Positions 15,495 to 23,833 of a stretch of DNA of 64,000 nucleotides are shown here, piece by piece. This stretch comes from Mycetocola_B reblochoni (GTDB taxonomy: Bacteria > Actinomycetota > Actinomycetes > Actinomycetales > Microbacteriaceae), in assembly GCF_003667525.1 (NCBI RefSeq), contig NZ_RCUW01000007.1:1-64000 (forward strand). The letters are read 5' to 3'. The translations under genes and the position numbers were made by a program. Below the pieces are notes generated by a model, which saw nothing but the letters and a program-made list of their open reading frames with translations, ran no database searches and was not told the DNA's origin. Position 1 is the first letter of the stretch; every line of letters begins with the position of its first letter.

Positions 15495-18068
15495 TCATCT
15501 CGCGTACTGCTTGATGCGAGCGTGCCATCCCTTCAGCCAGGAGACCTCGTCGCAGAGCTCGTCAACCGCCGGCGCCACGTAATTCTCCTCGGGCGCATTG
15601 TCATGTCGCGCTGCCCAGCTCGATGTCTTCGAGTAGGCGACCTGAAATTCGTCATGATCAGCCTGTGTGAACTTCGGAAGGATCTTGAGCATCTTCGTCT
15701 GCACTTCGTTCGTCCCGCGATCGACGAGCTCATTGACAATGTGCAGGTTCATCGCGCGTTCAAGGGTTTCAGAAAGTCGGCCCGCAATCTGTGCGGTCCG
15801 ATCCGTGTAGTCGTCGTCCGTCAGACTCTCGCGCTCCTTTCTCAGACGAGCCAAATCTGCCTCGAGCTTGTTGATTCGCTCCGGAATATCCTTCGCGGCC
15901 CAAGGAAGCTGATCAACGATGAGGCCGGGCTCGGTGCCGCCCATCCGCTGAATCGATCGTGTTGTCGTGGCGACCGCCTTACCCTTTGACGCTTTGATCA
16001 GTGCGTGCACGAACGTGATCTCGTGCGTGAAGACGATCACTTGTCGCTCGCGTGCCAGCTCGACGAGGCGGTGTGCGACCTTCGACCGTCGCTCTGCGTC
16101 GAGCGATGAGACAGGATCGTCGAAAACAACGCTGGAGCGTGACTTGTCGAGTTCCACCTCGGTGAGGAATCCCGCCAATCCGAGCGCCGTCTGCTCTCCT
16201 TCACTCAGCACCTGATCGACGCCTGCGTTACGTCGTGATCCGAGCAGGCTCGGCTGATGCTCGAGTGCGGAGTTGCGGCCACGTCCAGTTCGATTGAGGG
16301 TGACTCGACGCAGTTCGAGGCGCTCGGTCTCTCGCGTGAAGTGATCCCGGACTTCCGCCGTGACGTATGTCTCGGTCAGCTCTCCGCGCTTCGTCGTGAT
16401 CGCGTTTGTTGCGGTGAGGCGGCGAACATCTTCGATTGTCTTTCGTCGCGAGAGTCGCGTCACCTCAGTCTCAACAGCCGCCCTTGTCTCGTTGAGCGTC
16501 TTGGCGTCCTGTAGTTCGACGACCTGCTTGCTCGTCGTGCTGAGCGTCCGAGCGAAAGTCGATGCATCGATGTCTCGCGCCTTGATCGTCAACGCTTGCA
16601 CTCGCGTTTCGGCCTGATCAACGATCGAGCCCGCGAGCGGAAGCAGTTCGGCATCTTCCTCGCCGTCGAGCCATACAACAGCCGCCGTAGCTGCGCGCGT
16701 CCCAGTCTCGAACCAGTCGAGCACCGACTGCGCATCCTCACCCGCGTCCTGCAACCGATTGATCGCCGCAGAGACCGCGACTGGCAGTGTCTGAAGGTCG
16801 GCGAAGTGGTCTCGGAACGCCGCGAGCGCCCCGCTGGCTGTTTCCGCGTCACGTGACGTTGTGTCGGTGACGAACGCTTCGAATCGACCGAGGCGGTCGG
16901 CGGCCTGCTCGTCCAAGGGCTGCTGACAGAGCACGCAAACAGCGTCACTGTCTGTCACCGGGAAGTCGTGATCGTGATAGGCGTCGGTCAGTGAAAACTT
17001 GCGCGCTGCTTCCCATAGCGCCCGCCAAGTATCAGAGCCGACGCTCGGCAGAGGCTCGGAGTCGAAAGTGCGAGCGGATGCGATGCGCGCTGCTTCCTGG
17101 AGCTGAACGACCCTCTGCTGCAGGTCTCTGAGTTCGCGCTGTTTGTCATCACCCAGGGCAGCTTCCACCGTCCTGGCGTGCGTTCCGACCGTCGACCAGT
17201 CGCGCCCGAGCATCGTAAGCCGATCCTTCTCCTTGTTCGGATCGCTTCCTTTGAGCCGCGCCTCTTCTGTGAGCAACTGCGCAAGTTGCCTGTCGTGATC
17301 GTCGGCCAAGTTCGTAGCCTCTGCGATTGCCTCATTCGACGTGGTGGCCGAGATACTGGACAAGAACGTAGACGCACGAGTCTCCGGGTGGAGTACCGGA
17401 AGCTGCGGTCGCTCAGTCTGGTTCGTAGTGAGTCGCTGAGTGAGCTCACCAGCGACCGCTTCGCAAGCTTCGGAAAGCTGGTCCAGAATTGTGAGCGCTG
17501 ATGGGCGGTAGTTCGCCTCCGACGCGGTCGTGACATACGCGTCACCGCAGTCCTCGTCGTAAAAGCGGATCCGCGACAGTTCGATGCTTTGGGTCTCACC
17601 GAGATTCCAAGTATCAGCATTGGCGCCGACCTGGTAGTCGAGCTTCGCCGCCTGCGCAGTGTCCATATCCGAGAAGACGTCACCTAGGAGCTGCGCATCC
17701 TTGACGCGAGCGGTGACGGCCTCACGAATGAGCCGCGCGTAGCCAGACTTTCCGCTCGCGTTGTTGCCGAAGGCGATTGTCAGGCCCGCAGCGCCAAATG
17801 AGAGCGTCTGTCCTGCGGTCAGTGCGTTGACGCCCTGGACGCCTGAAACCTGAATGAGTCTGACGGGATCGCCCGCCGCTGTCGAGCCGGGAATGTCAGC
17901 GGCCTCGATGTTCATGGCAACTGGATACGTTCCCGCCATCAGTTGGTCCGCGATGCCCGACACGTCGTCCGCCGACAACGTCTCATTGCGGCAGAAGCGC
18001 GCAACCGCGTCCTTTTGCCAATCCGGCCGCGCAGCGAGCCAACTAGCCAAGTCCTCATTGAGGGTCAT
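15495..18068 (-). CDS. Rad50/RloC-like AAA ATPase with zinc-hook motif
   Basis: 857 residues. Walker A GNNASGKS (101-108), ABC signature LSEGEQTALG (621-630) and Walker B VVFDDP (647-652) define an SMC/Rad50-type ATPase. The helical insert between them carries CVLC (C378, C381), a zinc-hook-like CxxC as in Rad50 and RloC. The C-terminus (about 730-857) is helical, with conserved-looking Arg/Glu/His (RLSETLER, WAARHD) reminiscent of the PrrC/RloC anticodon-nuclease region, though I cannot confirm catalysis. It begins 33 bp after qatD on the same strand and appears to be the last gene of the RM-Qat operon. It may be an added effector or an independent abortive-infection protein. Confidence 0.75.
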   Translation of the reverse strand: MTLNEDLASWLAARPDWQKDAVARFCRNETLSADDVSGIADQLMAGTYPVAMNIEAADIPGSTAAGDPVRLIQVSGVQGVNALTAGQTLSFGAAGLTIAFGNNASGKSGYARLIREAVTARVKDAQLLGDVFSDMDTAQAAKLDYQVGANADTWNLGETQSIELSRIRFYDEDCGDAYVTTASEANYRPSALTILDQLSEACEAVAGELTQRLTTNQTERPQLPVLHPETRASTFLSSISATTSNEAIAEATNLADDHDRQLAQLLTEEARLKGSDPNKEKDRLTMLGRDWSTVGTHARTVEAALGDDKQRELRDLQQRVVQLQEAARIASARTFDSEPLPSVGSDTWRALWEAARKFSLTDAYHDHDFPVTDSDAVCVLCQQPLDEQAADRLGRFEAFVTDTTSRDAETASGALAAFRDHFADLQTLPVAVSAAINRLQDAGEDAQSVLDWFETGTRAATAAVVWLDGEEDAELLPLAGSIVDQAETRVQALTIKARDIDASTFARTLSTTSKQVVELQDAKTLNETRAAVETEVTRLSRRKTIEDVRRLTATNAITTKRGELTETYVTAEVRDHFTRETERLELRRVTLNRTGRGRNSALEHQPSLLGSRRNAGVDQVLSEGEQTALGLAGFLTEVELDKSRSSVVFDDPVSSLDAERRSKVAHRLVELARERQVIVFTHEITFVHALIKASKGKAVATTTRSIQRMGGTEPGLIVDQLPWAAKDIPERINKLEADLARLRKERESLTDDDYTDRTAQIAGRLSETLERAMNLHIVNELVDRGTNEVQTKMLKILPKFTQADHDEFQVAYSKTSSWAARHDNAPEENYVAPAVDELCDEVSWLKGWHARIKQYAR

Positions 18069-18101
18069 TTCGCTCCTCCTGCGGGGCGTCCTGAGATTTG
18101 A

Positions 18102-18953
18102 TTACGAACCGTGGCCATGGGTGCTCCTCATTGCGTTCGAACGCGCCCCCGCGATGCGGCGACTTGACGTTGTCACAGTGCCGCTCGTCTCTGTTCCACC
18201 GCGGAGCGTTGACTGCCATCCAGAGGGCAGCGCCGCCCCGACTCCAACCTCGTCTACAAGCCTTGCGAAGTTGGCCCACACCTCGACCCGCTGCACGCGA
18301 GACTCGATGCCGCGGAGTTCAGCAAGACTTTGTTCCACCTCGTCAACACGACCGGGCTTGGCGCCTCGCGTACGCCGATCTCCATACGGGTGATCAGTTT
18401 CTGTAAGGAGTCGATGCGGGGGGATCGCGCGAACCGTCTCCTCGGAGGGCATCATGGCTGGCGGTAGCGAGAAGTAGCACCCGAGCCTGACGGCCTCTTC
18501 GGTCACCTCAGGTCCCCCGGTCCACCAATGCAGGATGACACCTTCGACCGGAGTGCGATGCAGCTCTCGCAGCACGCGGAGGTGCGCGCCGGAACTGTGC
18601 ACGCTCACGATCCGAGGGTGGCGCTGAAGCTCCTCGAGAACGAGTCGGAACGTTGCCGTCTGCAGCTCGATTGGCACACGGCTCGAGCCGTCCAGGCCAA
18701 CTTCACCCACAAGCGGCGTGTCCTGAAGGAGCTGCCGAAAGCGCTCAATAGTGAATGCTTTCTGCGCCCGAACGAGTCCGGGGTGAACTCCGACACCCCA
18801 GAGCGTCCTGAGATCAGTGCGGGACCGCACTGCTTCGAACTCGTCGAGTGACCGAGTCATAGCGAAGATGAAGGCCCCGAGCTTTCGCAACTCAGAGCCG
18901 TCGATACCCGGGTCCACGTGCGCATGGGTATCGAGCGGAGGGGGGATCCTCAT
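18102..18953 (-). CDS. qatD: QatD, TatD-family DNase of the Qat defence system
   Basis: 283 residues from the ATG at 18953, which overlaps the qatC stop as ATGA; a start at 18992 is open but would overlap qatC by 43 bp. The metal-binding motif DTHAHVDPG (near residues 8-16), EVGLDGS, VSVHSSGA and TETDHPYGD place it in the TatD metal-dependent hydrolase family. In Qat, QatD is the presumed DNase component acting with the other three proteins. A housekeeping TatD is unlikely because of the strict qatABCD gene order. It ends 33 bp before the ATPase gene. Confidence 0.88.
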   Translation of the reverse strand: MRIPPPLDTHAHVDPGIDGSELRKLGAFIFAMTRSLDEFEAVRSRTDLRTLWGVGVHPGLVRAQKAFTIERFRQLLQDTPLVGEVGLDGSSRVPIELQTATFRLVLEELQRHPRIVSVHSSGAHLRVLRELHRTPVEGVILHWWTGGPEVTEEAVRLGCYFSLPPAMMPSEETVRAIPPHRLLTETDHPYGDRRTRGAKPGRVDEVEQSLAELRGIESRVQRVEVWANFARLVDEVGVGAALPSGWQSTLRGGTETSGTVTTSSRRIAGARSNAMRSTHGHGS

Positions 18954-20242
18954 AGGTCGAGTCCCCGCAGTTCCTCGCGACCTCGCCGGCACAGCTCGAG
19001 GGCATCGGCTAGAGCGATGCTCGACGGAAGCTGGAGTTTCGCAAGATCTGATTCTCCGAATGACTCGCGAAGGAAATCACGCATGGCTGGCACCACGGAT
19101 TTCTCCATTACCCAAGCCAATTGCTTGTCGCCCGCGGGTACGAGGTATGGCGTGCTGTCGTCCAACGCTGCCGCCTCAAACGAGGCCTGTCGCAGTACAC
19201 ACCCGAAGCACACCCCACAGGCGATCTTGGCCGAGATTCCGTACGACTTCGCGCCCGTATGCGAGCACGACGACGTGTCGCTGAGAAACGCGCTGGCACG
19301 CTCGTTTCCAAGCAGCTCCCGCACACGCTGGAACATCTCACCCTTAGTCTCAGCGGCGTGCGGGTTGACCAGGTCGTGGTGCGCTCCCACCGATGCGAGC
19401 AGGGCGATCAGGTCGCCGAGGAACTTTGGATGCGTTGTCTTGGTCGAGAGGCTCCCCCGACGACTTCGAGAGAGCGGCGGGTTGATCGATGCATAGCCGT
19501 TCTCGGGCAGCCAGAGCGGCACCTTGTGGACCGAAGCCACCGCGAGCCCCAATGCAATGAACAGGAAGGAACGAGACCTTGTCGAGTTTTCCTTGCCGTA
19601 GGCTTTGCTGGTCGGTGAGTGACGGCCACGCGCCAGTAGCACCTTCACATGATCGGCCGTCGTACCAGGCGCGAGGTCCTCAATCGCATCCGCCACTCGA
19701 GTCTGAATCGGAGACAGGTTCGGAGAGGCCCAGTGCGAGACGAGTATCTGTTGTTCACCGCGCGAAGCGAGGTCGACAGCGGACAGCAAGGCACCGGTCG
19801 CTGAATCTGCTCCGCCGCTCAGAAGCACGACACGCGTTGCGCCAAGTCCGACCGTCGCGATCTGTTCCGGAGCTCCGACGTTCTCACGAAACGTGAACCG
19901 CCAAATATCTCCGGTGAGGAAGCCGAGAAGCCTCTCGAGCTCAGGCTGCACGGTCTGCCACGGATTCGCCGCCAGCACGTCTACGGCAATGGAGATGTCC
20001 CGCTGATTCCAATTGGACAGTCGCCCCGAGCGCAGAGACGAGCGGTCTGCTGCAAGGACGGCAACGGCGATGCGGACCAGATCGATGTTGCGGTCAGTGA
20101 CTGCGCCGAGACCACCGAGCAGTGGTCCGTAGTTGGCTCGGAAGTACTGGTGGGAATGGCCATCATGCCAGTAGAAGGTTCGATCCGCGTCGGAGGTCGG
20201 CGTGGATGGGACGGGCGCAACAGTCAGCTCGTAAGAGAACAT
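18950..20242 (-). CDS. qatC: QatC, QueC-like protein of the Qat defence system
   Basis: 430 residues. LLSGGADSATGALL is the PP-loop ATP-pyrophosphatase motif of QueC, and GVCFGCVLRQ supplies the cysteine cluster. QueC proteins make 7-cyano-7-deazaguanine. In Qat the QueC-like member is repurposed, probably for modifying a partner protein or nucleic acid. It is longer than housekeeping QueC (about 220-240 residues), with an N-terminal extension of roughly 140 residues, as expected for QatC. No queD/queE/queF genes are nearby. It starts 2 bp after the qatB stop and overlaps qatD by 4 bp. Confidence 0.9.
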   Translation of the reverse strand: MFSYELTVAPVPSTPTSDADRTFYWHDGHSHQYFRANYGPLLGGLGAVTDRNIDLVRIAVAVLAADRSSLRSGRLSNWNQRDISIAVDVLAANPWQTVQPELERLLGFLTGDIWRFTFRENVGAPEQIATVGLGATRVVLLSGGADSATGALLSAVDLASRGEQQILVSHWASPNLSPIQTRVADAIEDLAPGTTADHVKVLLARGRHSPTSKAYGKENSTRSRSFLFIALGLAVASVHKVPLWLPENGYASINPPLSRSRRGSLSTKTTHPKFLGDLIALLASVGAHHDLVNPHAAETKGEMFQRVRELLGNERASAFLSDTSSCSHTGAKSYGISAKIACGVCFGCVLRQASFEAAALDDSTPYLVPAGDKQLAWVMEKSVVPAMRDFLRESFGESDLAKLQLPSSIALADALELCRRGREELRGLDL

Positions 20243-20244
20243 GG

Positions 20245-21000
20245 TTACTCGGCTCCGTCTTTGTAGATGCGACGGAGATAACGGAGACCACGCTCGATAG
20301 CCGAATCGATAGCATCCGGACTTGCACCCGTATCTGAGAGGTTGGCGCGTGCGGCCAAATGATGACTCGTGTCGTAGACCTCATCGATGAAGTCCTCGCG
20401 CGAGACCGAGCCGGTCGATGAAAATTCATCTGACTCGGAGATGAAGATCTCCGCGATCATCACGCCAATCGCGTGTTCGGCAGTGGCTGCAGCGTCCGGC
20501 GTCGACGGGTTCACATCCGTATCGAGCATCCACTCGAGAAGGTGATGCGCGATGTCTCGCTGCTCTTCGGCGGGGATGTCGCTGGAAGTCTGCGCCTCGC
20601 AGACGACGTCGAGAATGGCTCGAACCATTTCGGCTCGGGTAGGCAGGGCGGATAGCAAATCAAAGTCGAGACCGGCTTTCGCGAGGGCCTCGCGATCACC
20701 TTCGCGGAATGCGCGGGCGAGATTGGCAGCACGGCTCGCGGTCGAGGCGTACGCGCGCGCGTCACGACGCGGGGCGCTCTGCTTGCGGCCGGTGCCCCCG
20801 CCGCCACCGCTGGCTCCACCGCCTCCGCCGCCTGATGAGCGGCGCGAGAACACAGGGATCTTCAGCGCCTGGGCGACGACACCCTCAGGAATGCGAGTTT
20901 TCTGGCCGTCCGCCTGACCGTCCACCCATTGGTCGACACCATCACGGAGGGCACGACCGACCTTGCCCGTCGACCCCTTATACGACGAGCTTGTCCCCAT
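20245..21000 (-). CDS. qatB: QatB of the Qat defence system
   Basis: 251 residues. It begins MGTSSSYKGSTG, the Ser/Gly-rich start typical of QatB, has a glycine-rich linker at about 57-70 (two GGGGG-type runs), then a helical domain with RDARAYASTASRAANLARAF. The biochemical role of QatB is not established; the glycine-rich segment suggests a flexible tether or a substrate for its partners. It starts 2 bp after the qatA stop and ends 2 bp before qatC, so translation is coupled. The match rests mainly on gene order and N-terminal pattern. Confidence 0.85.
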   Translation of the reverse strand: MGTSSSYKGSTGKVGRALRDGVDQWVDGQADGQKTRIPEGVVAQALKIPVFSRRSSGGGGGGASGGGGGTGRKQSAPRRDARAYASTASRAANLARAFREGDREALAKAGLDFDLLSALPTRAEMVRAILDVVCEAQTSSDIPAEEQRDIAHHLLEWMLDTDVNPSTPDAAATAEHAIGVMIAEIFISESDEFSSTGSVSREDFIDEVYDTSHHLAARANLSDTGASPDAIDSAIERGLRYLRRIYKDGAE

Positions 21001-21002
21001 GA

Positions 21003-22889
21003 CTAGATGCCCTCCTTGGCAGCAGCAACGGCTTCGATGAGTTGCTTACGTCCACTGGCGTTCGCCATCTGCGACATCTGCTCGACAATCGGCTCAGGAT
21101 CGTCTGCGCGAAGCTGGGCGAAACCGCCCACCTTGAGATCCGCAGGCCGCAACCGCTTCAGCGCCGAGACAGCCGTCGCAACAGACGATGGCTGAACACG
21201 AACAATCCGAAGTATCGCGACTATGCCAGCCGACTGCTTCTGCGGCTCGTCAGCGATCACGCCACCAATATGGTGGATCAGCTTGTCTGCTTCGCTGCTC
21301 TGCAAGTTGCGAAGCATATCTTCGGTCACGCGCCGGGCCTCACCGACCGAACGCGACAGGATCTGCGTCGCGATGTCGCGGATCGACTCCGGCAGTCCTT
21401 CGGAAGCCAGGAAAACGCTCTTAAAGCTTGCCGCGAAGACGAGATACGGCGCGATATCCTTCTTAGCGAGCGGTGGAGAAAGCCGCGCCCAGCGGATCAG
21501 TCCGTCGCCGAACCGAGGCTTCGAGGCGCCGCTGGTCGCTCCAGTTTCCGCAGGAGCCTCCGCGTTCGCTTCAGTGTCGTCGGTGCTTTCTGTCTCGGTA
21601 GCACCGGCCGGTTCCAGCTGCTGTTCTGCTTCGTCATCAGCCTGAGGCGTCCCGGCTTGTGCTTCCAATGCGGCCAGATTCTGGCGGAGCGTCTGCTCGC
21701 GCAGCCAGCCGGTGACTTCCTTGAACTCATCAGGGAAGTACTGCTCGAGCACCATGAGCTTCGCGATCGTGGCCGCATCCAGTGTGATCCCGCGCCGAGC
21801 CGCGATGCTCAAACGAACCGACAGGTCATTCAGGAACCGCTTGATGCGTCGGGGATTGCCCTTTGTCTTCTCATGAACGATGGGGCGGATGCGGGCCGCG
21901 TTGTTGCGCTGTTCGAGGAACTCGTCCTTCTGGAGCGAGGCGACCGTTTCCAGCGCGATTGCTCCACGCCGCGCGACGGAGACGTCGCTCACAATCTGCG
22001 CGTATTCGGCTGGTTCGACCAGCGCGCGGATCTGAAGGAGAACGAGATAGGCCTCGGTGTCGAAATCCGAGAGTGCGGGTACGGGCACCGAGGTCTGGAC
22101 GATCTTGTGTAGATAGAGCTGCGCCGGTGTCTCTTCGCCCGGCTTTGTCTCAGGTGCAGCTGGATAGCGAGTGGCGATCGCATCTGCAACGCGCTCTTCG
22201 TCAGCAGCGATGACAAAAGACATCTTCGACACCGATAGGAAGAGCCTGATGGTCTCAAGCGTCTCGACGACGGTCTCGGGAAGGCAGCGGTCCAGGTCGT
22301 CGACAAGCACGACGACGTTCTTGATCGTCTCCATACCCTCCGACTCAAGGAGAGCGCGGAACTCAGCACGGAACTGCACCATGTCCGTGATCGGCTCAGG
22401 GCTGTTCTCGTCTCCGACTTCGTTCGGCTTGACGAGGCTCAGCACGCTATCGAGTGAGGGCAGGGTCACTGTTACCGCAGACTGGGCAGCGAGCTTCATC
22501 GCCTTGGTCCAGTCGATCCGCTTCAAGAGGCGCTTGACGAGAGCCTTCGACTGCGCTCCGACACCCTCTTCGGGAAGAGCCTCCTCGATGGCGGAGAGTA
22601 TCTCGCCGATCAGCGACTCTTTGATTCCGAGCTGAGGGTCGTATCGCCATGGATCAGTCTCGATGACGAGCCGGGACACCGGCTCGCCCTGTTTCTGCTT
22701 CAGCTGCTTTGCGATGATGCGCAGCACTGAAGTCTTACCGCTCCCCCAGGAGCCCGAGAGCCCGAGGGCGATGGGATCGAGACGAGGGTCGAGCAGGGCA
22801 TCGACGACCGTGCCGGCGACAGCGTCGAATGACAACAGGTCAACGTCGGTCGGCTCATCGAGGAAGAGCGGAAAGGTATCGGCGCTCAC
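21003..22889 (-). CDS. qatA: QatA, KAP-family P-loop ATPase
   Basis: 628 residues with a GTG start that overlaps the endonuclease stop (GTGA). Walker A is GSWGSGKTS (46-54) and the Walker B region is VVVLVDDLDRCLP, characteristic of KAP NTPases. KGNPRRIKRFLNDL marks the sensor-2/lid region. An acidic Ala/Glu-rich stretch (about 430-470) links to a C-terminal helical domain. KAP ATPases in defence systems act as sensors or regulators. Unlike many KAP proteins it shows no clear transmembrane hairpin inserted in the P-loop domain; a mildly hydrophobic stretch near 135-150 is too short. Confidence 0.88.
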   Translation of the reverse strand: MSADTFPLFLDEPTDVDLLSFDAVAGTVVDALLDPRLDPIALGLSGSWGSGKTSVLRIIAKQLKQKQGEPVSRLVIETDPWRYDPQLGIKESLIGEILSAIEEALPEEGVGAQSKALVKRLLKRIDWTKAMKLAAQSAVTVTLPSLDSVLSLVKPNEVGDENSPEPITDMVQFRAEFRALLESEGMETIKNVVVLVDDLDRCLPETVVETLETIRLFLSVSKMSFVIAADEERVADAIATRYPAAPETKPGEETPAQLYLHKIVQTSVPVPALSDFDTEAYLVLLQIRALVEPAEYAQIVSDVSVARRGAIALETVASLQKDEFLEQRNNAARIRPIVHEKTKGNPRRIKRFLNDLSVRLSIAARRGITLDAATIAKLMVLEQYFPDEFKEVTGWLREQTLRQNLAALEAQAGTPQADDEAEQQLEPAGATETESTDDTEANAEAPAETGATSGASKPRFGDGLIRWARLSPPLAKKDIAPYLVFAASFKSVFLASEGLPESIRDIATQILSRSVGEARRVTEDMLRNLQSSEADKLIHHIGGVIADEPQKQSAGIVAILRIVRVQPSSVATAVSALKRLRPADLKVGGFAQLRADDPEPIVEQMSQMANASGRKQLIEAVAAAKEGI

Positions 22890-23833
22890 GAAGCAGCCAC
22901 AGCGTGCGGCCCGAGGAACTTGTCCCCATTGAGATGGATCATGTGCGTCGGGTCAGAAGCGCACCACGCCTCCGTCTCCCAGGCGAGGTCAGCCAGGAAC
23001 TTCCGCATGACTGCTCGGTCAGGGAAGCAGGAGACGTACACGAGCCCCGCCGTCGATCCGGCAAACAATGTGCTGAGCTCGCCGTAGCGCTTCGCGTCCA
23101 CCGGCCCGTGACTCGACGCCGCCTCCATCAGGAACAGCCAGTTCTTCTCCGGCTGGTAAACAACAAGGTCTGGCAGCTTGCCGTGCGTGTTGACCACGAT
23201 GCCCAGCTCCGCGAGCTTGGCCTCATCGAAATGCATGAGCTTACTGTCAGCATCGCCGATGTAAAGCACCTCTCCGCCCGGAATGAAGTAGGCGCAGAAG
23301 TCATCGATCATCTGCTTGATCAACACGTTCTGTCCGCCAGCTCCAAGCGTCAGCTCGACGCCACCAGGCAACGTTACGGGAATGCGTGTCAGATCTCGCT
23401 CGGCTCGGTAGATGGCCAGCAGACCAGGCGCATTCTCGAGATAGCGATTGACGAGGTCGTCGAACTCACGTGTTCCAAACGCACGCAGTACGCTCAGTGC
23501 CGCATCAGTGAGTTTGTAGTTGTTGAGGGAGGAGTTAGTCGCTCGCGACGGGTCGTCCTCATTCAGGATGACGAAACCTGCGTCCCGAAACTGATGGAGA
23601 GTCTGTCGACGATAGGTTTCGCGGGTGTTCTCTGCGACAGGAAAGTCGAGCTCCTCGCGGATCCAGTCCAGAATCGCACGGACGCCGAGCCTCGTGTTCG
23701 TAGCATCTGCCCATGAGCTTGCCTCGGTCAGACGCGCAAGCGCGAGGAGTGTTCGGCCGCTCCGATCGTTCGATCGCGCCGCATCAAAGCCAAGCACCTC
23801 GAGGATCTGCTTCGCTTCGTCAAGTCGGGTCAT
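22886..23833 (-). CDS. BsuBI/PstI-family type II restriction endonuclease
   Basis: 315 residues. The C-terminal half (about 170-310) carries the BsuBI/PstI pattern: GDADSKLMHFD, LPDLVVYQPEKNWLFLMEA with the catalytic Asp/Glu, SHGPVDAKR, GLVYVSCFPDR, LAWETEAWCA and HMIHLNGDKFLGP. The N-terminal helical domain has the usual length. The family cleaves CTGCAG-type sites, but specificity cannot be read from sequence. ATG overlaps the methyltransferase stop by 4 bp and the GTG of qatA overlaps its stop, so it is wedged between the methyltransferase and the Qat genes with no room for a separate promoter. Confidence 0.92.
   Translation of the reverse strand: MTRLDEAKQILEVLGFDAARSNDRSGRTLLALARLTEASSWADATNTRLGVRAILDWIREELDFPVAENTRETYRRQTLHQFRDAGFVILNEDDPSRATNSSLNNYKLTDAALSVLRAFGTREFDDLVNRYLENAPGLLAIYRAERDLTRIPVTLPGGVELTLGAGGQNVLIKQMIDDFCAYFIPGGEVLYIGDADSKLMHFDEAKLAELGIVVNTHGKLPDLVVYQPEKNWLFLMEAASSHGPVDAKRYGELSTLFAGSTAGLVYVSCFPDRAVMRKFLADLAWETEAWCASDPTHMIHLNGDKFLGPHAVAAS

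Noticed and set aside
15399..15989. 196-residue plus-strand protein
   Set aside because: After about 15490 the frame is antisense to the zinc-hook ATPase; only the upstream part resembles a recombinase remnant.
18950..20242. QueC-like gene as queuosine biosynthesis
   Set aside because: No other queuosine genes are present, the protein is much longer than QueC, and the qatABCD order is exact.
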